DNA of 64,000 nt. Origin: Pomphorhynchus laevis. Its lineage: Eukaryota; Acanthocephala; Palaeacanthocephala; Echinorhynchida; Pomphorhynchidae. Positions 20,986 to 30,892 of this stretch are shown piece after piece. The notes below the pieces were generated by a model. The model saw nothing but the letters and a program-made list of their open reading frames with translations, did not search any database and had not been told where the DNA came from. Where the stretch lies: NCBI GenBank assembly GCA_012934845.2, contig WNNJ02003156.1, forward strand, positions 1-64,000, given 5' to 3'. Position 1 is the stretch's first letter. Each line of letters begins with the position of its first letter. A program made the position numbers and the translations under genes.

Positions 20986-23244
20986 TCTCACTCCTAAGCA
21001 TACTTTTCGTCTTAGTCTATTCAACACTCGCTCCATTCTTCATAAAGCTGATATGCTTCTCGATATCTTCGATCAATTATCTATCGATATTCTCTGCATT
21101 ACCGAATCCTGGCACTCTGACTCCGACGATCTTGCTATTCGTCGTCTATGTCGCTCTGGTTGTTCTCTAGTTAAATCAGCTCGTCCAATCGCCTCTCATA
21201 CATCTACTGCTTCTAACCATGGCGGTATAGTTGCCATTGCTCGTCCGCCATTGTCCTTACGTAAAATTAACGTTAACATCCGTCACACCTCGTTCGAATT
21301 ACTCATATGCAGATTATCAACTCCTTTCCCTCTGGAACTTGTGATTGTATACCGTCCAGGTTCAGTTGCCCCCTCACGTATCTTCTTTAACGACCTTGCA
21401 GATCTTATGTCTCACTGTTCATTGTCTTATACTCCTTCTTTTGTTCTCGGTGACTTTAACATTCGTCTTGATCGCCCGTCTGACTCTGACTCTATCACTT
21501 TAACTAATCGTTTTTCTGATTTTATCAATAAATTACTTTCAACAAGCCCAACTCATATCCTCGGCGGTGCTCTCGACATCATTGCTGTCCCTAACTGCTT
21601 CAATGACTATACTTCCTTGTCAATTACTGATCCTGGTTTGTCCGATCATTTCCTTGTCACTCTTACTATTACTCGTCCCCATCCTCCTTCTCCGCCTCCA
21701 CCATTATCCACACCAAGTCGACCCTGGAAGCTTCTCGATATCCCTATTCTCTGCACAGCCTTACTCAATTCTTCACTCTTTTCACTTCCTCTTAACTATC
21801 TCTCTCCCGATGATCTCTGCATTCTGTTTGATTCTGAACTTACGTCGATCCTCAATAACCTTCTGCCTAGTCGACTTCGACGTTCCCAGCGCTTGCGCCA
21901 TGCTCCCTGGTTCGATTCTGAATGTAGTCTTTCTAAGCGTCGACTCCGTCACTCTTTTCGTATATATAAACGCTTTCTTAAACGTTCTCCCAACTCACTC
22001 CCTCCAAATCTTCGTGATTCCTACTTTTCTCAACGCCGTTCATATCTCATTCTTATACGTACTAAACGTACTCTCTTTTGGCGAAATCAACTCGAGTCAT
22101 CTTCCAACTCTAAATCTCATTGGAAAATCTTAAACTCAATTCTTTCACGATCATCTACCCCTTGTAATATAAATCCTGATGAATTTTCTTCTTATCTACA
22201 AACTAAGCTATCTAATTTACTTTCCCTACTACCCATAGACACCTTGTACCCACTCTTCTCTTATAATACTTCCTTCCTAGAGCTATTCCAACTTCTTCCC
22301 GTTTCGTCTGATGAAGTTTCTTTGGTTATTCTGTCATTACATTATAAAATCTCTTCTTCTGACTCTATTCCCACTCACTTGCGTAAAAATATCTGCTTCT
22401 CTATTTCACCCTTCCCAACCAAATTGTTCAACTAGTCAATCCGTAGCCGTACATTTCCTTCCATTTGGAAATGCGCCACTGTTCGTCCTCTAATCAAAAA
22501 GCAATATCTCTACTCCTCACCACCATCTTCGTACCGTCCTATCTCACTTCTCCCAACCCTCTCTAAACTCCTTGAACGTCTCGTTCTTAAGCAAGTTAAT
22601 ACATATCTCTTTTCCTTCAACTTATTTCCTCCCTTCCAAGCCGCTTTTCGCTCTAATCACTCTACTGAAATTGCCTGTCTTAAAGTTTATAATGACTTAC
22701 TCATATCGCGCGATCATAAATTATGTAGTGTCATAGTTTCTCTTGATCTATCGTCTGCTTTGGACATCGTCGATCACTCGATTCTTCTCCATCGTCTTCG
22801 TCATGATTATGGCTTCTCTTTACCCACTTGGTTTTCTTCATATATATAGCAAACCGTACTTTTTGCGTTTGTTCTAACTATTCTCTTTCCAATCATTATT
22901 ACATTCCATCCGGTGTTCCACAAGGCTCCGTATTAGGCCCTTTGCTTTTATCTCACCTTCTCTGTGAAATATCTTATTTTAGTCATCATTTAACTTCCAT
23001 GTTATGCAATATGCTGATGACATTCTCATCAGTGATCATGCACTTGCTTATCGTATTCATGATCTTAGTGTTTCTGCTTCCAACTGTATTGCCTCAATTT
23101 TCAATCATCTTTCTTCCTTCATCTTCCTTTGAATCCTAATAAATCCAAAATAATGTAAATCCTTCCTCAACGACCCGGCTTAAAACCTTCCTCCGTATGA
23201 TTAAATTCTACAATTCTTCCTATCGTTGACAAACTCGTTTTCTT
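20945..23244 (+). pseudogene. L2-like LINE ORF2, first part; disrupted by a nested insertion
   Basis: ORF2 starts at ATG 20,945 (MASHLSSLSCSL). The APE endonuclease is complete: FNTRSILHKADMLLD, DILCITESWHSDSD, FVLGDFNIRLDRP, DPGLSDHFLVT (SDH). The linker (HAPWFDSECSLSKRRL) and early RT follow to a stop at 22,433. Beyond this the RT is readable only in shifting frames (SSYRPISLLPTLSKLLERL, LDLSSALDIVDHSILL with Leu for Phe, IPSGVPQGSVLG) and YADD is degraded. At 23,238-23,244 (TTTTCTT) the copy is cut by the minus-strand L2 at 23,245-26,045 and resumes at 26,046. Confidence 0.85.
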
Positions 23245-23319
23245 GAAAAAGATTTATTTTAACGTGGCAAATGCGTGCCAGTGCACGCTTACATAACCAC
23301 AACAAAACAAAAATATAAA

Positions 23320-24889
23320 TCATGTGTCGAGAAGGTGTGAACGGAGGAGGCGTTTGAATGTGATAGAGAATGATAAGCGGCGGACGTCGAGAAAGAGTTG
23401 ATTCCAGGCGAGTGGGGCGGCGACGAGGAAGGATCGGATACCGTTGTTGTTGGAGTAATTGGGAACGTGGAGTAAGAGGGTATGACGGAAACGCAGCGAT
23501 AGCGAGTTGGAGCGAGTGTCGTCTAAGAAAGGAAGGTTGATGAACGATGGGGAGCCGACAGCGATGAGACGAAAAGTTACGAGAAGGCGGAGTTTGATGC
23601 GGATGTGGATTGTGGGCCATGAGAGTTGGGCAAGATATGTGGATGTGTGGTCGAAGTGACGGAGACGAAAGAGCACTCGGACGGCGGAGTTGATTATTCA
23701 TTGTAGGGGTAGGATGATAGATTTTGGAGAATTTGCGAAAAGGCTAAAGCAGTAATCGATTTTAGGGAAAAGAAGCGATGAAAGAAGAAACATACAAGAA
23801 CGGAAGTCGATAAGGGGGCGGATACAGCGGATGTCACGGAGAATTAAGTTAGACAAGCGGACCTAGTCACGGACTAAGGGTTTAAGGGATAGGTGATCAT
23901 CGAAATGAAAGCCTTAGAAAGTGATATTGTGACTATGGGGCATGGTGCAAGCGACGGTGTGGGTGAGGCTTGAAGGGCAAGAGAATATCGAGAATGGATG
24001 TGAGTTTAGAGTCGAAAAGAAAGGCGAGATCGTGAGGAGAAGAATATGTTATTGTTGGATAGGATAGAGGCGATTTGAGTAAAGCAGAGCGGATAAGAGT
24101 GAGGTCAAGATTTCTCCAAGGGAGACGTAGAATTGTAAGTGTGTGAGGAGGGGTGTGGTTGTGAGTGAGATCAAGGGTGACGAGAAAGTGATCGGATAGA
24201 CCAGGATCGAAAATGAACAGTGAGGTGTAGGTATCAAAATGATCAGGGACAGCGATGACGTCGAGTGCCCCACCAAAAATATGTGTGGGGGCAGTGGAGA
24301 TGGGTTTGTGGTTATAGTTGGATGGAATGTTCATGAACTGGATGGACTCGGTGGAAGAGGGGCGGTCGAGGCGAATGTTGAAGTCGCCAAGAACGATTGA
24401 AGGGATGGAGGACAAAGAACAATGGGACAGAAGGTCAGCGAGTTCGGTAAAAAAGGAAGTAGGAGCTGATGAACCAGGACACTATATAATGGCGAGATCT
24501 AGAGTGATCGGGTTAGAAGAACGACAAGTGAGCAGTTCAAAAGAGCAAAGACTGAAAGCGGAAGTGATTTTGCGAATTGACGCGGGGTGACGGGCGAATG
24601 CGACACTGCCGCCATGATTAGAGAATTTAAAAGGGGATTTGCTGAGGGGGCGAGCAGATTCGACTAGTGAGCAACCGGCAGAGTGCAAACGGCGGATGGA
24701 GAGGTCGTCAGAATCGGAGTGCCAGGATTCGGTGAGGCAGAAGAGATCGATGGATTGCTTGGTGAATAGGTTGAGGATGAGATCGGATTTATTGAGAATA
24801 GATCTTGTGTTGAGGAGGCTGAGGCGGAAACCGTGTGTTGTGGTGATAGGGGCTAGTGGAGAAGACACATAGGAGAGATGAAGCGCCAT
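23320..24889 (-). pseudogene. ORF2 of the nested L2: endonuclease plus C-terminus, RT deleted
   Basis: From the right: MALHLSYVSSPLAPI (24,889), FNTRSILNKSD-type block, DLFCLTESWHSDSDDL, then SIVLGDFNIRLDRPS and DPGLSDHFLVTLDL, and the linker down to HRRLHHAP at 23,933. The next readable protein is already LSLKPLVRD/IDYCFSLFANSP and LFRLRHFDHTSTYLAQLSW (23,320-23,760), which lies some 450 residues further on in the complete copy at 36,952-39,860. All RT motifs A-D are thus absent. Frameshifts also occur around 24,420-24,480. Confidence 0.8.
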
Positions 24890-26045
24890 CGAATTTTTGG
24901 GCTTGTGTGGACAACTTGAAAATTTCCGTCAATGTTTCGGATGGAGAGAGATGTTTCCCCGTTTTCCTCGCGACGGCATTTTTCGATGCGGGAAGATGAG
25001 AGTTGAGCGATTTCGTAGGGGGTGCGATTGAGGAAAATGCGACTGGTTGAAGAAAACATGAGTTTGAATCGTTGGGAGAGGACAGAAGACGCGTGAGAGC
25101 AATGCTTGAAAACAAATTTTAGGAGAGGGGCTGGGAAGGATTAGATTGAGATGATTTATTTAGGCGGATAAATGCGACAGGATATATGTTGTTGAAAAAT
25201 GATGGTTTATCCGCAGGAACAAGAGACGAGAGGATGGATCTGAATGCGGAAACATCGTGGTCGAGACGTGCTTGTGGAGATAAAGAGGTGGAAGGAGTGA
25301 TATTAGTGACGATGACGCAACGATCGCGAGAAGGAAAGCGTTTCCGTAAAGGAGGACGAGTAGCGTGAGTTGGTGAGATTACGATAGGAGAGCAGGGAGT
25401 TGAGGATATCAAGGCAGTAGGTTTGACAGCGGAAGACAAAGATGATTTAAATAATAGAGAGGGTGGTGAGCGATGTGTGGAAATGTTATGAATAGAAGAA
25501 TTGTGGAGGTATGTCGATGTGATTTTGATTGATTGATGTAGGCTATTGAGAAACGAGACAGAAGCGAAGAAACGAGGGTTGTCGGGAAGTGAAGACATGG
25601 GATTAGAAGTGCATGTGGTGACAGGATCAGTGGGTTGACAAAGGATATCAGAAACGACTGGGGTGGTTTGAGTTGACACGTTGGAGGTTGATATGTTCTT
25701 ATGGGAGATGTCGTGTATGAGTTTGTTGTCACAAAAGCCGCCTAGGAAGTCTTCTTTAAACTTACTGTTGTCGCATGCGATTGTAGTCCAGACGCTGCAG
25801 TCGTGTGTTGAGCACTGTACTTGTAGTTGAGCATAGTTGGTGTCGGTCGTAGCTGTCTTCTTACGTCCCCCGCAACGTCCTTGTGTGTTAAAACTGTTAA
25901 ATTTGCTGGATTGATCTGGAACTGGATTGATCTGGAACTGGATTGATCTGGAACTGGATTGATCTGGAACTGGATTGATCTGGAACTGGATTGATTTGGA
26001 ACTGGATTGATCTAGAATGCAAACATTTTTTAAGGTTTGGAAGCC
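24853..26045 (-). pseudogene. ORF1 of the nested L2, with PHD-like zinc site and RRM-like domain
   Basis: The long frame 25,119-26,045 begins with residues encoded by the 16-bp repeat array (DQSSSRSIQFQINPVP repeated), then a Cys-rich block RCGGRKK...VQCSTHDCSVW...GGFCDNK that resembles a PHD finger, as described for some CR1/L2-group ORF1 proteins. A Ser/Thr/Pro-rich spacer leads to the conserved domain FPSRDRCVIVTNI...RLDHDVSAFRSILSSLV...FIRLNKSS. The rest (RTPYEIAQLSSSRIEKCRRE, ENGETSLSIRNIDGNFQVV) is in another frame from about 25,119, so one frameshift breaks it. It overlaps the ORF2 start at 24,889 by about 37 bp. Confidence 0.7.
25906..26017. repeat. 16-bp minisatellite, seven copies
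   Basis: The unit CTGGATTGATCTGGAA is repeated about seven times head to tail with single changes only in the last units. Because 16 is not a multiple of 3, translation gives a 16-residue protein period over 48 bp, open in the ORF1 frame. Confidence 0.9.
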
Positions 26046-26705
26046 TTTTCTTAGGATTTCATTTCGGCTACCGACTTTCACTTAAACTTTTCGTTAGAGA
26101 TAAAGTACGCTCATATACCTTGATTTCCGCAACCTCCGTCAAATTCGTAGATTGATCGATTTCCATTCTTGTATGACTATCCTTTTCTCAAGACTTGATT
26201 ACTGTCTTAGTCTATTTTCCAACTCACCTAAATCCATTTTTCTTTTACTACAACACATCATCAACACAACCGTCCGAATTCTCCTCCGTCTTCGTCATTT
26301 GATCATACATCCCACCATATTGCTTCTCTCGATTTGCCTCCCATTTATTCTCGTGTTTAAATTCGTCTTCTTCTCATTGCTTTTTGCCTTGTAACTTTTC
26401 ATACCCCTTTATTTCTCAACCTTACTTTTATCGACAATTCTCGTCCTTTTTATTGTTCCTTGCGTTTCCGTAATTTCCTTTTTTATGTTCCAAACTAATG
26501 TTTCTCGATTGGCTTCCATTCCTTCTTTTTGGCTGCTCCTCTCTCGTTGAATCATCTGCCCATTTATATACGCCACTCAACCTCAATGCCGCGCTTCAAA
26601 CGTCAAATCCGATCACATTTTAACAATTTAAGAAATTTATCTGTATAACTTTTATGTTTTTTAGTTAGTAATAATAAGGAATTTCTTAAATAAATAACCA
26701 GCAAC
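26046..26705 (+). pseudogene. L2-like LINE ORF2 3' end (continuation of the copy at 20,945)
   Basis: After TTTTCTT the plus strand resumes the interrupted L2: CTTTCGTTAGAGATAAAGTA (VRDKV), the SRLDYCLSLFSNSPKS block near 26,190, the RLRHL block, a decayed C-terminus, and 3' sequence to about 26,700 ending with TTCTTAAATAAATAACC. Frames shift repeatedly. It aligns with 36,960-37,560 of the minus-strand copy. Confidence 0.8.
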
Positions 26706-26734
26706 CACTAAAAAATAACTATAAAATACATTTG

Positions 26735-27200
26735 AAAAGACAACTGCAGTTCAATAAGACAACTCAAACAGCATTTAGTCTTCATAATGATGTCACGGCC
26801 TCAGGTCCAGCGGGATCTGAGCCCTCCAGCCAATCCAACACGCAGCTCTACGGTTCCAGCCCAACCAACAAGCCGCTCTCGGGTTTTTTAGTTAGTGGAC
26901 TTGTAAGCGTGCAGTTTGTACGCATTTGCCATTTTAAATAAATTATTATTGTTGTTGTAAACGCAACACAATTTTGAATTAAAATTTAATTAACAAATAA
27001 CGAAATTCGAATATTATTTGGAAGATAAAAATAGTAAATGATGCATACCAAGAAGTGATTTTAGGGGAAAGTGATAGGTAAGGATATAAAAAGTTTAAAC
27101 GAGCACGTTAATTCCTTGATAAGTACTGAGGTTGAGTGCCAACCTTTTGTTAGTTAGTGGACTTGTAAGCGTGTAGTTGGCAATCATTTGCCTTTTTAAA
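26735..27200 (+). mobile_element. Two short elements with L2-type 3' tails (SINE-like)
   Basis: TTAGTTAGTGGACTTGTAAG followed by the GCGT-stem region and TTTTAAATAAATTAT occurs at 26,886-26,950 and again at 27,148-27,196. This is the 3' tail of the full L2 copy, but no L2 coding sequence precedes it. The first is preceded by a GC-richer segment (26,790-26,885) without clear relation to L2; the second by AT-rich sequence. They could be SINEs borrowing the L2 tail or extreme 5' truncations. Confidence 0.5.
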
Positions 27201-27865
27201 TAAATTATCTTTATTCATGATCAGTCAAACTGCATTGCGGCTATTAATACGACATTGCAACGACATGTTTTAAATACACTCACATGGTAATGACACGTTT
27301 TCTTACCTTACCTATTTCTTATTGTAGATTTACTTGAATAAAGCGTCTGCATTTGTTTGGTATTGATTTGACATTAATATGAAATACAGTTAATTTGTGG
27401 AGATGATTAATCTAAAGTGAAATTATTAGATTATTAGACATTAATACGAAATTATTAGACATTAATATGAAATATATTTAATTAGTGGAGATAATACTCC
27501 ACTAATTATAATTTGAAAATAAGTGAACAATCAATTTATAATATTATTCGACTGCAATATGGAGATGCAAGCTTGAAGGATGCTTGATAGCCACTAATTA
27601 AATGTAATTTAAAAATGAGTGAACAATCAATTTAGAATATTAACATGAAATATTATAAGATTTCATTAAATAATAATTAAATTTGCCAGCAATTTTTATT
27701 GTTTAATTATGTGGTACAAGCGTTGATTACGCTCTCAAATTGATTTATAAGCCAGATAACATCCTAATTCGAAATATTCTATTGATAAAAGATTATTTTT
27801 AATATTTTTTGAATATTAAAATTAATATTATTTAAGAATAATTTTTTATTACTTATTTAATTACA
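27201..27865. other. AT-rich region upstream of biotin ligase gene 2
   Basis: No gene was recognised. The phrase GTGAACAATCAATTTATAAT occurs near 27,522 and in variant form near 27,617; relatives are near 53,910 and, inverted, near 62,365. The end reads TTAATTACAG just before the ATG at 27,869, so a 5' intron ending at 27,866 is possible. Confidence 0.4.
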
Positions 27866-27868
27866 GAA

Positions 27869-28849
27869 ATGAAAGATAGGAAATGTGAGCTAATACGATG
27901 TAGTTCGGAAAGTTATCTCACATCATTCAGGGGTAGAAACTTTAATTATGATGAGTTTAGAAAATTCTCTGGCCTACATCCGGGCAGATTCAGAGTGATA
28001 AAAAATGACTTAACTAGCCATACGTACGGAGAGTTAGTAACAGTCTTTTATAAAGCAAGTGTTGACTCTACTATGAATTCAATTGCTTACGAAGAGTTAC
28101 TCGACAACACTGACTATAAGAAAAGCGAAAAGTCCAATTCGGTCAGACCATGGATAATCATAGCCGCCAGGGTTCAAAATAATGGACTTGGTAGAAACAA
28201 CAATCTCTGGCTTTATACCGGAGAAGAACAACTGTATTCTACTATATGTATGAAATTAAATTATATAGATAGTCCTTTATATGAGAGGGTTTCACTTCTA
28301 CCACTTGCCTCTTCTATAGCAGTTGCTCTATCGATACGGGATGCATTTAATTACTACTATGCAAATAATAAATCTCCAGAAATAAGATTAAAATGGCCCA
28401 ATGATGTATGGATTAAAGGTAAAGGAAAATGTTGTGGCGTAAAAGTCAATGTAGACTTTAAAAATGATGATTACATGAATATCAGCATCGGTATTGGCGT
28501 TAATATTCGACGGAATAGACAATACACCGCTTTGGAGGACTGTGTCGATGGAAAAATCAAATTCGGGAAAGAAGTCATCCTAGGTGGTATAGTTAAACAC
28601 TTACGAGACTTAATTTTATTAAACCCTAAGATGCGAAATATTCGACATAAAATGTTCGACAAAATTATAAAACTGTACTCATCAATGTGGATGCATAAGT
28701 CTGGAGAAGTAAAATTTGAAGCAGAATGGTCTAGTGTCATATGTATTGATGATACCGGTGGATTAGTTATAAGAACAAAGGATGATATATCAATGGTTAT
28801 ATATTCGTACATGTATTCAAACATGCAATGGAGAATAGGAAAAGCGTAA
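27869..28849 (+). CDS. Biotin-protein ligase (holocarboxylase synthetase-like) copy 2
   Basis: A single open frame of 326 residues with all core motifs of the biotin ligase catalytic domain: SVDSTM (residues ~65-69, substrate strand), QNNGLGRNNNLW (~103-114, the GxGR biotinyl-AMP loop with both Gly and Arg kept), LKWPNDVWIKGKGKCCGV (~174-191, KWPND and catalytic-Lys region) and ISIGIGVNI (~206-214). A C-terminal beta domain (SVICIDDTGGLVIRTKDD) closes it. It differs from copy 1 throughout, apart from these motifs, and lacks the intron that copy 1 has before GIGxN. It starts at ATG 27,869 just after a possible acceptor (TTACAG); upstream coding exons cannot be excluded. The ORF is intact and probably expressed. 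Both copies lie on the plus strand, 14.6 kb apart. Confidence 0.85.
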   Translation: MKDRKCELIRCSSESYLTSFRGRNFNYDEFRKFSGLHPGRFRVIKNDLTSHTYGELVTVFYKASVDSTMNSIAYEELLDNTDYKKSEKSNSVRPWIIIAARVQNNGLGRNNNLWLYTGEEQLYSTICMKLNYIDSPLYERVSLLPLASSIAVALSIRDAFNYYYANNKSPEIRLKWPNDVWIKGKGKCCGVKVNVDFKNDDYMNISIGIGVNIRRNRQYTALEDCVDGKIKFGKEVILGGIVKHLRDLILLNPKMRNIRHKMFDKIIKLYSSMWMHKSGEVKFEAEWSSVICIDDTGGLVIRTKDDISMVIYSYMYSNMQWRIGKA

Positions 28850-30165
28850 ACTAGCATAGATTCTAAGTTATTGTTATTAACATAATATTGTAATTTAGTA
28901 TTCTATTGTTATATCATATTTGACTTAAAGTAATATAATTTTATTATTAAAAGTAATATAATATTATTTAATAATACAATAAGACTGAGTTACGTGTCTT
29001 AGAAATGTCTAAATAAGTTTACATCTTGGACTGTTAAATACCCATAACATTCTCATATGAATTTTAAATTATTCGTTTCTTTTCTGTTGATTACCATTGT
29101 ATGAGTAAGTAGCCTAAATAATTTCCAATATATAATTGGGTTTAACCTTCTTAAGTATTCCGTCATGAACATATTTTGAGATTTAAAAGGTATATACTTT
29201 AAGTTAGTTTTATTAGATTAAATTTTGACTTTCATTAGATTCAATTTAAAAAAGTAATAGTCAGTGAATGCAGTAATAAATACAGTTCATTAGAAATATA
29301 GTGATGATTCTCCCGCCGACTCCGCAAAACAAGTCGCATTTTCTCGTCGCATCGCTGCGCTAATTCGCTATACGAGGAAACTCATTGTCCGATTATCTCC
29401 GGTCAACCGAACTAACTTTTTCCCAGAAGCTGCAAAAAAAGCCGCAGCGCTGGTGCCAACGGCTTTCATTTGTAAAATGAATTTATAGTTGAAATTTCAT
29501 AATTTTGATAAAAACAAAAATACATTAAAAGAATATATTACGTTTTATACAATTACATTTTTTAATGGAAGTATTAAATAATTCCATTTAATTTTAATCT
29601 ACAAGTTCTCTAGTCTAAATTTAATTTTACAATGACAATATTCAATGCTGTTAACACTTTATTTTTATAACTTCAGAACTTTTACAAGTTGTTTAAGAGA
29701 AAAGCAATATGAAGGATATCCAGTATAAGTAAGATTAATAAAAGTCCATTTAAATTGAATTGTGTGACTGGTAAAACAATCGTTACCAATTGATAACTCT
29801 AGACTTTAAAATACCCTATTATTAATTCGGCATATGAAAGCGTTGATAGTGGTTTTCATTTGATAAGTGTGTTTTGATGATCTTCAAACTATTTGGCGGA
29901 TTGACGTAATCTGTGTGTTCATCATGTCCATAACATTTGAATTATAAATTTGAATGTTACATTTAAACTTCGTATAATTTACACCAAATATTTTGACATA
30001 AATTACAGTTGTTATTTTATGTTAATTGTGTTTTAGTCATCTCGCAATAATATAAGGGCAATAATTAATTTGGTTTGCATAATCCGTATACAATAATGAT
30101 AAAATCATATCAATTTTTAGCACAAACTATTATTGATGAACTTTAAAGTAAATAATATAAGATAT
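28850..30165. other. AT-rich intergenic region with one GC-richer open stretch
   Basis: Mostly simple AT-rich DNA. The segment 29,293-29,490 is clearly richer in GC and open in one plus-strand frame (DDSPADSAKQVAFSRRIAAL ... RTNFFPEAAKKAAALV). I do not recognise the peptide; see findings. Confidence 0.4.
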
Positions 30166-30692
30166 GCATAATTAAATTCATTTGTTTCTTTCGTCATTTT
30201 GATAAAATACCGTTTTCAATATACTTTATATTTGAACAAATCAATCATCGCAGTTTATTCTCGGAATTCTGCATTAACTTCTTTCATTGATCCTTGTATA
30301 TTGATCGTCGGGCAAGCCAAAATGTGTTCTCCGGTTTGAATGACGCCGCAGTCGTAGTTTGGGGATGTTACAAGACTGGCTTTGAAAAGGAAACCTCTGT
30401 ATCATAGAGGTTTATCATAAACCTCTATTATAAATAATTATAATAATTATATATCATAATCATAATTATAACTATCATAATTATAATATTATGATTATAT
30501 TATAATAATATAATATATTATTATATTATTAATAATATAATAATAACCTCTATCATAATTATAACTATGATAGTTATAATTATCATAACTATCATAATTA
30601 GTTATGCATAATTAAATTCATTTGTTTATTTCGTCATTTTGATAAAATACCGTTTTCAATATTTTATATTTGAACAAATCAATCATCATAGT
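30166..30692. repeat. 80-bp direct repeat flanking an AT-rich fold-back region
   Basis: GCATAATTAAATTCATTTGT ... TTTGAACAAATCAATCATC appears at 30,166-30,250 and again at 30,604-30,690 with few differences. Between them lie a LINE C-terminal remnant (30,259-30,400) and nearly 200 bp of TAATTATAATATCATAAT-type sequence rich in dyad symmetry. Confidence 0.7.
30259..30400 (-). pseudogene. LINE C-terminal remnant with zinc knuckle
   Basis: A minus-strand frame reads SSLVTSPNYDCGVIQTGEHI, then LACPTI and ends EFRE before a stop at 30,259. The SPNCDCGxxxQTxxHIxxxCP pattern is the C-terminal Cys/His motif found in many LINE ORF2 proteins (the first Cys of the pattern is Tyr here). Only about 45 codons survive. 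Confidence 0.6.
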
Positions 30693-30892
30693 TAACATTA
30701 TTCGAAAAAGTTATAAAATAATTGGCTTATATCGGAGGCTCAGGCTAACATACAATTTTAGCGACGACATCTTCGTCGCTAAAATCATCCCTCGTTGTTT
30801 TTTACAAATGACATTTGTTAAACTGAAACAAATATTTTTCAATTTTGATCCAAAGCAAAATAACAGAACGATAAGCTAAGTTATCTTAGGAT

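Larger units (their letters stand above)
23245..26045 (-). mobile_element. L2-like LINE, internally deleted, nested inside the plus-strand L2
   Basis: A 2.8-kb minus-strand element flanked by TTTTCTT at 23,238-23,244 and 26,046-26,052, a convincing target-site duplication because the host L2 sequence reads straight across it. It has a 5' part with a 16-bp minisatellite, ORF1, the ORF2 endonuclease, then jumps from the linker directly to the ORF2 C-terminus, so the RT core is missing. The 3' end carries the tail hairpin (GCGTGCCAGTGCACGC, 23,271-23,286). It is therefore a deletion derivative that must have been mobilised by another copy's RT. Confidence 0.85.

Noticed and set aside
25906-26017. 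Seven regular 16-bp units considered as a CRISPR array
   Set aside because: Units are contiguous with no spacers, and the DNA is animal nuclear sequence; it is a minisatellite.
26790-26890. tRNA gene or tRNA-derived SINE head
   Set aside because: GGTTCCAGCCC is only loosely like a B box and no A box or cloverleaf could be drawn.
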